NCBI RefSeq assembly: GCF_016495725.1 | Contig: NZ_CP054705.1 | Coordinates: 2,976,001-3,040,000 of the forward strand | Length of the DNA stretch: 64,000 nucleotides | Direction: 5' to 3' | Origin: Salicibibacter cibarius | GTDB taxonomy: Bacteria; Bacillota; Bacilli; Bacillales; Marinococcaceae | Part shown: positions 8,284 to 18,500 of the stretch, piece by piece | Numbering within the stretch: the stretch's first letter is position 1 | How the letters are laid out: each line of letters opens with the position of its first letter | The notes under the pieces: generated by a model | What the model saw: only the letters and a program-made list of their open reading frames with translations | What the model was told of the DNA's origin: nothing | Database searches by the model: none | Made by a program: the position numbers and the translations under genes

Positions 8284-10154
8284 CTAGCTCAACTCCTTTT
8301 CCATTGATTCCACGGTTTCTTTGTCAATGTTATAACCGTGATCATTTTGTAAGGAACGTGCCGCCATTGATCCGAAGAAAACAATACCGCCAATCGCGAT
8401 TAAGACATATGGCGAAATGAACAGATCCATATGGAAGCTGATGAACCCGAAGCCTCCGATGAACATGCCAATGCCCATGATGAACGGGAGAATCGAGCCA
8501 TTCGGCATATGGATATCATCCAATGGTTCCACCGGCTTCATTTCCCCATTTCCATGTATCTTTTCATAAAATAGCGGATCAAGCGAGCGTACTTGCGGCG
8601 TTTGGGCAAAGTTGTATTCAGGAATGGGGGTATGGGTGGCCCATTCCAACGTACGCGCATCCCAAGGATCATTCTCCGTGACGCGTTCTGCTTTAAGTGC
8701 TGAATAGATGATATTAATCACCAGGATAATAACCGCAACACTCATTAAAAACGCACCGATGCTCGAAATGAAGTTCATCGTGTCCATCCCTTGGCCTTCC
8801 AGATACGTGTAAACCCGTCGCGGCATGCCAATAAGCCCGAGAATATGTTGAATGAAAAACGTAAGGTGGAACCCAATGTAAAACATCCAAAAAAAGATGA
8901 TCCCCAACGTTTCATTCAGCTTATGCCCAAACATTTTCGGGTACCAGTAGAAAAGCCCGGCAAGCAAGCCCAAGACGATACCGCCGACAATAATGTAGTG
9001 AAAGTGGGCAACGACGAAATACGTATCGTGATATAAATGGTCTACAGGTGCCATCGCGAGCATGACGCCGGTCACACCGCCGAGAACGAATGTCGGGACA
9101 AACGAGGATGCAAAATGCATAGCCGTCGTAAACTTGATTTTTCCGCCCCACATCGTAAACAGCCAGTTAAAGATTTTAATCCCCGTCGGTACGGCGATCG
9201 TCATCGTTGCAACCGCAAACACCGAGTTGGCAATCGGACCGACACCTACCGTAAACATATGGTGTAACCAAACCATAAAGGATAGAAAACCGATGATCAA
9301 AACGGCAAATACCATCGATGTGTATCCAAATAGACGTTTTTTGGAAAACGCGGGAACAACTTCGGATATTATCCCAAATGCAGGCATGACAAGAATATAT
9401 ACTTCCGGGTGTCCGAAAATCCAGAAGATATGTTGCCAAAGAACAACGTTCCCGCCTTCACCCGGAATAAAGAACTGGGCATCAAAGATACGGTCCAGCA
9501 TCAATAGCGCGAGTCCGGCAGCGAGTGGCGTAAACGCAAACACAATCAACATGGACGTAACGAGCATCGTCCAACAAAATAGCGGGAGACGCATCATTGT
9601 CATTCCGGGTGCACGCATATTAATGATCGTGACGATAAAGTTAATCCCGGATACAAGTGTCCCAAACCCTGATATCTGTAAACCGAGCACATAAAAGTCT
9701 ATGCCTATGCCTCCGAATTCACGACTGGCCAGTGGGACGTACGACGTCCACCCGGCATCCGGAGCCCCGCCGAAAAACCAACTGAGGCTGAGCAGAACCC
9801 CCCGGATAAAAACAGCCAGAAACCGAGCGCGTTCACAAACGGAAACGCCACATCACGGGCACCGATTTGCAGCGGTATGGCAAAGTTTGCAAACGCAAAG
9901 ATCAATGGCGTTGCAGCCAGAAACAACATGATAGTTCCATGCATGGTGACCAATTCATTAAAAGTTTGACCACTGATAAATTCCATTTCAGGCGCGATGA
10001 GCTGTATTCGAAACAATACGGCCATCAAACCGGCTTTAACGAAAAAGAGTGTGCCGGCGATCAAGTACAAGATGGCAATTTTTTTATGGTCAACGGTCGT
10101 TAACCAATCCCAAAGCACGCTTTTTTTACGCGTGTTTGTAGCCTCACTTACCAC
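8284..10154 (-). pseudogene. ctaD: Cytochrome c oxidase subunit I, one-base frameshift
   Basis: The catalytic subunit, with heme a, heme a3 and CuB. The GTG start at 10154 follows AAGGAGGG. Frame one runs to LFLSGG; subunit I then continues in another frame from about 9798 (LLSLSWFFGGAPDAGW) to the stop at 8284. The switch is at a run of six C (9798-9803); seven would restore about 623 residues. Downstream, GHPEVYILVMP, HHMFTVG and HDTYFVVAHFHY carry the CuB and heme ligands and are intact. It is either a real lesion or a homopolymer read error. Confidence 0.88.
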
Positions 10155-10186
10155 GTTATGTTCCCTCCTTTATATCGATCGATGCT

Positions 10187-11299
10187 TTAAAGGTCAATGT
10201 CTTCTTTTGTTTCGTCATCCAATCGCTCTAACGAATCGAGGTAAGCGATGATCGCATCGAGTTCTTCATCTTCCATTCCGGGTGCTGCCGGCATATTTGC
10301 CCCTTGTTTCAAGGCGCCGGGATCCCGGATCCAGTCTCGCAGATTTTCCTCGTTGTATTCAAGGAAGCCGGCAATAGTCGTGCGGTCACCGAAGTTCGTT
10401 AAGGCCGGCCCTTGCGCGGAACCTTCGCCATCAACGGCGTGACAAGCAATGCATCCTTGTTCTTCAAATTGCTCGCGGCCTTCTTGGGCTAACGTTTCCT
10501 CCGGTTCCTCTTCTTCTTCCTGCATTTCTTCATTCCAAGCAGCGTAATCGTCCTCTTCAAGGGCAATCATTTTAAAGTCCATTAACGCGTGGGACGGACC
10601 GCACAATTCGGCGCATTTGCCCATGTAAACGCCGGGATCATCTGCCTCTAGCCACACATGGTTCGTCACGCCCGGAATATTGTCCACTTTCCCTCCCAGG
10701 GCCGGCACCCAGAATGAGTGCATAACATCTTCGGCTTCCAGTTGAAAGACCACTTCTTCCTCTGCGGGAATGTAAACATCGTTACCAGTCGTAAATCCTT
10801 CGGGATAATCAAATTCCCACCAAAATTGATGGCCGGTAACTTCGATGACATACGCGTCATCTTGCAGGTCTTCTTCATCGACTTCTTGATCATCATCGCC
10901 AATGCCTTCAGTTTCCTCTTCTTCTTCGGCTATGTCTTCGGCGTCAACGCTTAAGTAAAATTGTCCCGTAATCGTTGGAACCGCGAGAATCGCCAACAAG
11001 AAAATGGGAATAACGGTCCAGGCCACTTCCAGCTTTGTATTGCCGTGGGTTTGTTCCGGGTATTCATTATCTCCGTCTTTTTGGCGAAACTTCATAACGA
11101 CAATAAAGAAAATAACAAAGACGACAACGGTGACGAGCGCCATGACATATAGGCTCAAAAGCATATTGTCAAAAATCCATTGCGATTGGGGACCCATCGG
11201 GTCCAACGCTGACAATCCCTGTTCACCGCACCCCGCGAGCAGCAATAGCATAAAGGCCATAAGCGGCGCAACGCGCAGAAACCTCTTCTTTGCATTCAT
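10187..11299 (-). CDS. ctaC: Cytochrome c oxidase subunit II with cytochrome c domain
   Basis: 370 residues. There is a lipoprotein signal (LLLLAGC), two membrane helices, a cupredoxin domain with CuA ligands (GKCAELCGPSHALM), and a fused cytochrome c domain (CIACHAVDGEG, later NMPAAPGM). This fusion defines the caa3 type. The region between the second helix and the CuA domain carries a long Asp/Glu run (around 10855-10940) absent from the B. subtilis protein. Another acidic linker precedes the cytochrome domain. Both fit surface adaptation to salt or high pH. Confidence 0.96.
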   Translation of the reverse strand: MNAKKRFLRVAPLMAFMLLLLAGCGEQGLSALDPMGPQSQWIFDNMLLSLYVMALVTVVVFVIFFIVVMKFRQKDGDNEYPEQTHGNTKLEVAWTVIPIFLLAILAVPTITGQFYLSVDAEDIAEEEEETEGIGDDDQEVDEEDLQDDAYVIEVTGHQFWWEFDYPEGFTTGNDVYIPAEEEVVFQLEAEDVMHSFWVPALGGKVDNIPGVTNHVWLEADDPGVYMGKCAELCGPSHALMDFKMIALEEDDYAAWNEEMQEEEEEPEETLAQEGREQFEEQGCIACHAVDGEGSAQGPALTNFGDRTTIAGFLEYNEENLRDWIRDPGALKQGANMPAAPGMEDEELDAIIAYLDSLERLDDETKEDIDL

Positions 11300-11411
11300 G
11301 TGCTTTCCAACCCCTCTTTCTATGATGTTCTTCGGTTTTCACGCAGCACGTTTTTTATGTAACTCCCGTAAAGGAGCTCACCCTAAACGTCCGGGTGTCT
11401 GTCAGCTGTGT

Positions 11412-12347
11412 TCACAAATGAACGACAACCATTACGACAAATATCACGGTCAAATAGACGAGAGAGTACATAAACATAGAACGCGCCCAAATCGTGTCAT
11501 CTTTCGAGCGAATCCCTTTCAAGCTTAACATTAACCAGCCGATGCCAAGGGCTGCCGCCACAATGGTATAAATCATTCCAAATGGATAGAGCAATAACGA
11601 AATAGGAAGTAAGGCAGCGATGTAGACGAGAATTTGCCTTTTCGTCATTGTAAAGCCCGCTACGACCGGCAGCATCGGTATACCGGCTTTGCGATACTCT
11701 TCCACCCTCATCATTGCCAGCGCCAAAAAATGAGGGGGTTGCCAAATAAACATCACTGCAAACATTAACCAGGCATACATATGTAAGCCAGGATCAACGG
11801 CTGCCCAACCGATTAACGGAGGCGTGGCTCCCGCGATGCTGCCGACGATCGTGTTTAACGAGTGGGTTCGTTTTAGCCAGAGGGAATAAACGACCACATA
11901 AACGAAAAGCCCAACTGCCGCGATGATGGCCGCGACCGGTTCAATCGCTAGCAGAACGCCAACCCCTATCGAGGACTGAATTAAACCGGCGAAAAGAACT
12001 TTTCTCGGTTCAATCGTCCCCGTAACGGTCGGACGCTCTTTCTTACTGTCCATCAGCGGATCAATATCTTTGTCAATATAGTTATTTAGCGTCGTTCCCC
12101 CGGCGAGCACGAGGGCTATCCCGAACATCGTAAACAAAAGAATGTGGATATTGCTTCCCAAGGAATATCCTGCCGTATACTGTGCCGCCACAAAAAATCC
12201 GACGAAAGCCGTCAGCAAATTCGACATAACAATCCCGGGCTTTGCCAACTCAATATACTCCTTCCACGGTTTGTCCACCGTCTTCTCAGAGGCGCTTTCT
12301 TTTTTTTCAACCGCTTCGGCTGTTTTCATAACCGTGTTTGACTTCAT
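11412..12347 (-). CDS. ctaB: Protoheme IX farnesyltransferase (heme O synthase)
   Basis: A UbiA-family membrane enzyme that attaches a farnesyl group to heme B, giving heme O for the oxidase. 311 residues from the ATG at 12347, which follows AAAGGGGGTGAAGAGG. The polyprenyl-diphosphate motif [18 protein letters not shown] and a second Asp-rich loop are clear, with about nine helices. A longer in-frame start at 12410 lacks a ribosome site. It precedes ctaC and diverges from ctaA. Confidence 0.95.
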   Translation of the reverse strand: MKSNTVMKTAEAVEKKESASEKTVDKPWKEYIELAKPGIVMSNLLTAFVGFFVAAQYTAGYSLGSNIHILLFTMFGIALVLAGGTTLNNYIDKDIDPLMDSKKERPTVTGTIEPRKVLFAGLIQSSIGVGVLLAIEPVAAIIAAVGLFVYVVVYSLWLKRTHSLNTIVGSIAGATPPLIGWAAVDPGLHMYAWLMFAVMFIWQPPHFLALAMMRVEEYRKAGIPMLPVVAGFTMTKRQILVYIAALLPISLLLYPFGMIYTIVAAALGIGWLMLSLKGIRSKDDTIWARSMFMYSLVYLTVIFVVMVVVHL

Positions 12348-12827
12348 CCTCTTCACCCCCTTTTCGCATTCCACCTGCCACGTTTTACCCGTGACGAATT
12401 CACTTGGCATCCCTTCCTCTATCTTACTATACTTTTTGCTACCTTCGGAAGGGATTTGTCCATTATTGTCATTATAGCGGAAAATAGGTCTTGTTTCATT
12501 AAACTACACATTTTTTTCACATCTTCCAAACGAAATCGACATGAAATCTTCACCGTTAAAAAATTGACTTCTGCTCTGCTACTTCTTACTATTTTCAATA
12601 AGGGTTATTTTTATGTTATGAACTGGAGACAGACAATCAGAAGACATCGAATCTAGCGTATACAGAGAATATTTTTTTGTCAATCGCTACGGTTTTTTTT
12701 AGAAAACTTGGCTTTTCCAAGCTTTTATGGCGAAAGCCTTAGTTGCACTTATGCAGGTATGAAAGTTGATTTATACTTCCTTACCTGCCAAATTAAAAAC
12801 AAGGTCCATTTTAGAGAAGGTGATGTT
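12348..12827. promoter_or_regulatory. Divergent ctaA/ctaB intergenic region
   Basis: 480 bp between the divergent ctaB and ctaA starts. It must hold both promoters and is AT-rich around 12470-12700. The ctaA-proximal part contains an R1 repeat (12700-12789). I see no certain operator. In B. subtilis this region is a ResD target, which I cannot confirm by eye. Confidence 0.45.
12700..12789 (+). repeat. R1 repeat copy b
   Basis: Near full-length R1. Module I contains TTGGCTTTTCC and a partner GGCGAAAGCC; module II is the AGGTATGAAAGT / ACTTCCTTACCT hairpin. It lies in the ctaA leader about 40 bp before the start. Confidence 0.85.
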
Positions 12828-13718
12828 TTGAATAAAGGATTAAAGATTTTCGGCATTTTAACATCGATCGGAATGCTGATTGTCTTATTGCAAGGCTCCA
12901 TCGTGACGAAAACGGATTCCGGGGATGGTTGCGGGGAAACGTGGCCGCTTTGTTTCGGAGAATTTGTCCCTTCTTCCCCTGCGCTCGCCACACTCATTGA
13001 ATATAGCCATCGCCTCGTTTCCGGGCTTGTTGGCCTAATGGTCGTTATTTTGGCAATTTGGGCGGTAAAAAAACTCCCGCATATACGAGAGACAAAATTT
13101 TGGGCGTTGATGGCTGTTTTGTTTATTATTTTTCAAGGACTCATGGGTGCGGCAGCCGTCGTTTTCGGCCATTCAAATATCGTGCTCGCGCTTCATTTCG
13201 GCATATCGGCGATTTCATTCGCTACGGTGCTTCTGCTCACGACACTCGCGTTCGAAGATGGCAAACGAAAACCCGCTCCCCGTGTCAAAATGGGCTTTCG
13301 CAGATACCTATTTTTTGTTTTAGCCTATAGCTACGCGGTCATATATAGCGGGGCTTACGTCAAACATACCGGTTCCACGTACGCGTGCGAGCAATTCCCC
13401 CATTGCGGGGAGGTGGCAACGTTTGGCTTTCAAGCAGGTGTGCAAATGACGCACCGAATCGCGGCAATCGTCCTCGTTGTGTTGCTCTTCATCTTGTTTA
13501 TACAAGCGTTTCGCTATCGCTATGAAAGTAAAATACTCGCGGGCAGCGGGTTGAGTGCCTTTATGCTCATCCTTGTGCAAGCAGCAGCCGGTGTCGCGAT
13601 CGTGTACTTCCCGGACGCATATTTAGCTGCCGCGCTCACCCACACACTCGTGATTACATTCGTGTTCACTTTACTCTGTTATATGGCGATGATCGTCACG
13701 AGAAACCGGGCGTACTAA
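12828..13718 (+). CDS. ctaA: Heme A synthase
   Basis: Oxidises the heme O methyl group to give heme A for the caa3 oxidase. 296 residues with eight membrane helices. Conserved EYSHRL and GALVVFGHS-type heme ligand histidines are present (here AAAVVFGHSN, ALHFGISAIS, MTHRIAA, THTLVI), plus the cysteine pair of the first loop. The start is the TTG at 12828 after AGAAGGTGATG. Upstream in-frame codons derive from the R1 repeat and are spurious. Confidence 0.94.
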   Translation: MNKGLKIFGILTSIGMLIVLLQGSIVTKTDSGDGCGETWPLCFGEFVPSSPALATLIEYSHRLVSGLVGLMVVILAIWAVKKLPHIRETKFWALMAVLFIIFQGLMGAAAVVFGHSNIVLALHFGISAISFATVLLLTTLAFEDGKRKPAPRVKMGFRRYLFFVLAYSYAVIYSGAYVKHTGSTYACEQFPHCGEVATFGFQAGVQMTHRIAAIVLVVLLFILFIQAFRYRYESKILAGSGLSAFMLILVQAAAGVAIVYFPDAYLAAALTHTLVITFVFTLLCYMAMIVTRNRAY

Positions 13719-13767
13719 CGAACAACTAAGTAGGCATTGCCAGTGGGATAAAATTCCATAAAGTGAT

Positions 13768-13803
13768 AAACCGCATGAATGATTTCATGCGGGTTTATTT
13801 TTG
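13768..13803 (+). terminator. Terminator after ctaA
   Basis: AAACCGCATGAA pairs with TTCATGCGGGTTT and is followed by a T-rich stretch. Confidence 0.8.
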
Positions 13804-13899
13804 TGATGCGAACTGAATCCGAGCGAACGCCAACACAGCTACGAAAAAATATACGTCACTGGATGAACGGCCCAACGATACTGGCATACCCATTCCGCC

Positions 13900-14013
13900 T
13901 TGTTCCTCTCACGGCAGCTCGATTCCCGTTTGAGGGATTACTTCCTTTCACTTGTTCCTCGCGGAGCAGGTCAATCCCCGTGTGAGGGATTACCTCCTTT
14001 CACTTGTTCCTCC
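13900..14013. repeat. 52-bp tandem array, family 2
   Basis: TTGTTCCTC begins at 13900, 13952 and 14004, giving two full units of exactly 52 bp. Each unit has an inverted repeat around GAGGGATTA; in unit two AGGTCAATCCC pairs with GGGATTACCT. The rest of the 13804-14189 gap holds only the terminator at 14051. Confidence 0.7.
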
Positions 14014-14050
14014 CTTTTGGCTGCGTTCGTAGCATGTGTTGCCTCTTACG

Positions 14051-14091
14051 AAAAAAAAGTTGGCCGGACAATGTCCGTGCCAACTTTTTTA
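14051..14091. terminator. Hairpin terminator, probably bidirectional
   Basis: AAAAAAGTTGGC and GCCAACTTTTTT pair, with an inner CGGACA/TGTCCG stem. It lies between ctaA and the convergent acetyltransferase gene. Confidence 0.75.
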
Positions 14092-14189
14092 GAAATGACA
14101 AAAAGAGCTATGAAGCACAGCATCCCGAAGGATGATAGTGAGAGAAGAGAGGTTGGTAACTCCAACTTCCCACATCTGACCTCTCACCT

Positions 14190-15365
14190 CTAGAAAGCAT
14201 CATAAAGGAACGGCTTTCCGCGCGGAATCGCATTCTCCCAAAGCTTAACCGCCGCTATGGAGCCTTTGATTATCCCCCGTTCATATAACGTTTCTCCGTC
14301 AACGTAACGAAACAAAAACGGAATGATGCCTTTAATATCAGTTTCCAATACGAGTCCGGTGGAAGCGGGGTTTTTATGAACAACGTTTTGCCCGTTCTTT
14401 TTTTCAACTTGATACAAACCGTCGTTCCACTCCGCGAAGGCGTCGGTGACGGAAATAGACAATTGCTCCCCTTCTTCGAGTTGAAAAGGGAATTGGGTGA
14501 GAAAGCCTTCCATTTCGACGATGCGTCCCATAAAATGGATCGATCTTTCTTCTTTAGCATCCGGGTTGTCCATGAAAAAGCGCCAATGCAAATCGTTCGG
14601 CATGATGATTCGCATCTCTTCCACCATGGAATCATGATTGGCAATCAATTGCCACAACGCTGATGCTGCTTCTTGATCAACGGCAATGAACTCGGAGACG
14701 TTCATGACATCATTTTTTACCGTATAAAAAAGGTAGCCCCGATCCTTCCCTTCCTCATCTTGATAGACGACTCGCCGCTTGTTTTTAAAACGAGCATTAA
14801 GCAATATATTTTTCCACCACCACTCATCCCGGTCAATCATGCCGGTATATCGGCTGGCGTATTGATCGTAGATATCTTTAAAAATATGCCAATGCTCATC
14901 TTTCACGCGCCGAAACCGGCCGCTTCCGCCTTTTTTCGGTGTTGGGAATGCGTCTTTTTTTATTATGGCGGTCGTTTGATCGCAGTATAATTCCCACCCG
15001 AATTTGCGGTAATAGCTGACTGCGAAAGGATCAAGGAGCGATAATACATGCCCTCTCGCTTTCATATCCCGCAAGCTTTCCTTGAGCAATTGGCGCACAT
15101 TGCCGCTGCGGCGCCCTTCCGGCCAAGTGGCGACGCCGGAGACGCCACCGGCAGGAAGGGATATGCCGTACACCCACAATCGCGTAGGAAGAATAACAAC
15201 TTTTGAGAGCATTTGGCCGTCTTCCACGGCAACCCAGATGTTGTCCGGAACCATCCGCTTCATGATTTCCTCGGTTTGTTCCTCCGTAGGCTCATGTTGA
15301 AACGCAAAGGAACTGAGTTTTATCGCTTCTCGTTTCTCACCCTCTTCAAGTTTACGGATGTCCAT
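14190..15365 (-). CDS. Eis-like GNAT N-acetyltransferase
   Basis: 391 residues, the usual length of the Eis family: an N-terminal GNAT domain (GGVSGVATWPEGRRSGNVRQ is the acetyl-CoA loop), a second GNAT-like part and a C-terminal SCP2-like domain. YYRKFGWE is also typical. The substrate is unknown; homologues acetylate amines, including aminoglycosides. The start is the ATG at 15365 after AAGGAGT. The longer frame to 15446 is translated R1 repeat and should be discarded. Confidence 0.85.
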   Translation of the reverse strand: MDIRKLEEGEKREAIKLSSFAFQHEPTEEQTEEIMKRMVPDNIWVAVEDGQMLSKVVILPTRLWVYGISLPAGGVSGVATWPEGRRSGNVRQLLKESLRDMKARGHVLSLLDPFAVSYYRKFGWELYCDQTTAIIKKDAFPTPKKGGSGRFRRVKDEHWHIFKDIYDQYASRYTGMIDRDEWWWKNILLNARFKNKRRVVYQDEEGKDRGYLFYTVKNDVMNVSEFIAVDQEAASALWQLIANHDSMVEEMRIIMPNDLHWRFFMDNPDAKEERSIHFMGRIVEMEGFLTQFPFQLEEGEQLSISVTDAFAEWNDGLYQVEKKNGQNVVHKNPASTGLVLETDIKGIIPFLFRYVDGETLYERGIIKGSIAAVKLWENAIPRGKPFLYDAF

Positions 15366-15383
15366 TGTTTTACTCCTTCCTTG

Positions 15384-15474
15384 GCAGGAAAGAAAGTATA
15401 AATCGACTTTCTTTCCTGCATAAGTGCAACTAAGGCTTTTCGCCATAAATGCTCCGGCGAAAAGCCAAGTTTGC
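15384..15474 (-). repeat. R1 repeat copy c
   Basis: Full R1 in reverse orientation, from just upstream of the acetyltransferase ribosome site to 40 bp after the pyruvate carboxylase stop. It may terminate the carboxylase transcript. Confidence 0.85.
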
Positions 15475-15514
15475 TCAAAAGCTCGTCTTCATAGACTCCC
15501 CTTTTTGAAAGGCT

Positions 15515-18500
15515 TTAATCCTCGATTTCGATCAATAAGTCTCCGCTATCGATCGCTTCCCCGTTTTCCACGTGGATCGCTTCAATTTTGCCGTCGCGAG
15601 GGGCTTGTACAGTCGTTTCCATTTTCATTGCTTCGGTAATGATCAGATGATCACCTTTTTTGACCTCTTCCCCTTCTTTGACGAGCACCTTCAAAACGGT
15701 CCCCGGCATCGTTCCGGCAATGTGATTCGGGTTTTTCTTGTCCGCTTTTACTTTTTCGGCAACGGTACTTTGGATATTACGGTCTTTAATGATCACTTCG
15801 CGCGGCTGGCCGTTGAGTTCAAAATAGACGATGCGATCGCCGGTCTCTGATGGTTTGGAAACGGAAATGAGCTTCACGATCAGCGTTTTCCCCGGCTCTA
15901 TTTCCACTTCGATTTCCTCTCCAAGCCGAAGACCATAGAAAAATGTCGGCGTGTCGAGAACGGAAACATCGCCAAAATAATTTCGGAACTGTTCATACTC
16001 CTCGTAAACTTTCGGATACATCGTGTGGTTCATCAAGTCGTGTGATGTCACCTGCCGGTCCAGCTCTCGGAACAATTGCTTTTCAAGTGTATTGAAATCT
16101 ACCGGTTCCATGTGCTTACCGGGACGGTCAGTGTACGCTTCCCGGTTTTTCAAGATGATGCTTTGCAGTTCTTCCGGGAAACCTCCGGGCGGCTGTCCGA
16201 TCTCTCCTTGGAACATTTCCACGACCGATTCGGGAAAGTCAAGGGAATTTCCTTGTTCAAAAAGGTCTGCTTCCGTTAAATCATTTTTCACCATGTACAG
16301 CGCCATGTCACCGACGACTTTTGAGGAAGGCGTGACTTTTACGATATCGCCGAAGAGCGTATTTACTCGCGCGTACATATCCTTCACATCATCCCATCGC
16401 CCTTTTAAGCCGACGGCTTTTGCCTGTTGTTGCAAGTTGCTGTATTGGCCGCCAGGCATCTCGTGTTCATAGATTTCCGGATGCGGTGCGATCAGACCGC
16501 TCTCAAATCCTTGATAATAGGCGCGCACATCTTCCCAATAACCGCTTAATTTACTCGCGGCTTCCACGTCCAAGGCCGGCTCTTTGCCGGTGCCTTTCAA
16601 GGCATAATAAAGGCTTTCCATGCTCGGCTGTGAAGTGGAACCGGCCATCGCGCTAATTGCGGTGTCGACAACATCGACACCGGCGTCAATCGCCCTTGCA
16701 TAGGTGAAGACGCCATTTCCGCTCGTATCGTGCATATGCAGATGCACAGGCAGATCAACGGTTTCTTTTAACTCGCTCACCAATTGATAGGCAGCCTCCG
16801 GTTTCAATAGCCCGGCCATATCCTTGATGCCGAGAATATGGGCACCTTCCGCTTCGAGCGTTTTGGCAAGGTCTTTATAATAATTCAAATTGTATTTCTC
16901 CCGGTTGGGATCGAGAATATCACCTGTATAACAGATCGCGGCTTCCGCAAGTTTGCCGGTGTTTCCGACCGCTTCAATCGCTTTCGTCATTCCCGGAAGC
17001 CAGTTAAGGGAATCGAAAACGCGGAAGACGTCGATGCCTGCACTGGCAGACGTTTTCACAAATTCCTCGATGACATTGTCTGGGTAATTTTTATAGCCGA
17101 CCGCGTTCGCCCCTCGCAAGAGCATCTGGAACAATACATTCGGCATCTTCGCCCTGAGATTGAGCAGGCGTTCCCACGGATCTTCGTGCAAAAAGCGCAT
17201 GGCCACATCGTACGTTGCGCCGCCCCACATTTCCGTTGAAAATAAATCAGGCAACAGGCGGGCCGTCGGTTCGGCAATTTTCAACAAATCATTGCTGCGC
17301 ACACGAGTCGCGAGCAGCGATTGATGGGCATCTCTGAACGTCGTATCCGTTAAAAGCGTGCGATCTTGGTCTTTTAGCCATTTCACAAGCCCGTCGGCAC
17401 CACGGTCATCGAGAATTTGCTTGCTTCCGGAGGGGATCGGCGCGTCTTCATCTACCTCAGGCTTACGAGGCGCGGAAAAGACCGGTTTTTTCTGTTGCTC
17501 CAGCCCCGGATAACCGTTCACAATCGTTTCGCCGATAAATGTCAGCATTTTCGTTCCCCGGTCTTTTCGGCGCGGGAATACGAATAACTCAGGCGTATCA
17601 TCGATAAACGACGTGTTGTATTCCCCGTTTAAAAACTGCCCATGCTGCACGACATTTTCCAAAAAGGCAATATTCGTTTTAATGCCGCGAATACGGAACT
17701 CCCGTAAGTTTCTAAGCATTTTTGCCGCGGCTACATCAAAGGAGAGGGCCCACGTTGAAACTTTAACGAGCAACGAATCGTAATGAGGGCTGATGACCGC
17801 ACCCTGAAAGCCATTCCCAGCATCAAGGCGCACACCGAAACCGCCGCTGGAACGATAGGCCATGATTTTGCCCGTGTCCGGCATGAAGTCATTTTCCGGA
17901 TCCTCGGTCGTCACCCGCGACTGGATCGCGTAACCATGCGTACGGATCTCCGATTGCTCGGGCAACGCGATGACAGACCCGTGTAAGGGCAATCCGTCGG
18001 CAATGTATAGCTGAGCATGTACGATATCCACACCGGTAACCATTTCCGTGATCGTGTGCTCCACTTGAATACGGGGATTAACTTCAATAAAGTAAAACGA
18101 TCCGTCAGTGCCAACGAGAAACTCAACTGTTCCCGCATTCAAATAATTGATATTATCGGCAAGGTCAATAGCTGCCTGGCAAATATCATCCCGGAGCTGC
18201 TCGCTGAGCGCAATGCTGGGCGCGATTTCCACGACTTTTTGGTGGCGCCTTTGCACCGAGCAATCCCTTTCATATAAATGTAAGGTGTCCCCTTCATGGT
18301 CGCCGAGGATCTGCACCTCAATATGCTTCGGATTCTCAATCAGCTTCTCCACGTAGACCTCATCACTGCCAAAAGCGGATCGCGCTTCCGAACGCGCCCG
18401 GTCATAGGAATCCCTCACCTCTTCGGCATTACGGACAATTCTCATTCCGCGGCCGCCACCGCCGAGGCTTGCCTTAATAATAAAAGGGTACCCGTGTTCC

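Noticed and set aside
9062-9694. A 210-codon plus-strand frame inside ctaD
   Set aside because: It is antisense to conserved oxidase helices and reflects codon bias of the real gene; the same holds for long antisense frames in pycA, pdhC, pdhD and typA.
15366-15446. N-terminal extension of the acetyltransferase (and similar extensions at 12708 for ctaA)
   Set aside because: The extra residues (SLSCTYAGKKVDLYFL type) are translated R1 repeat, and good ribosome sites precede the internal starts.
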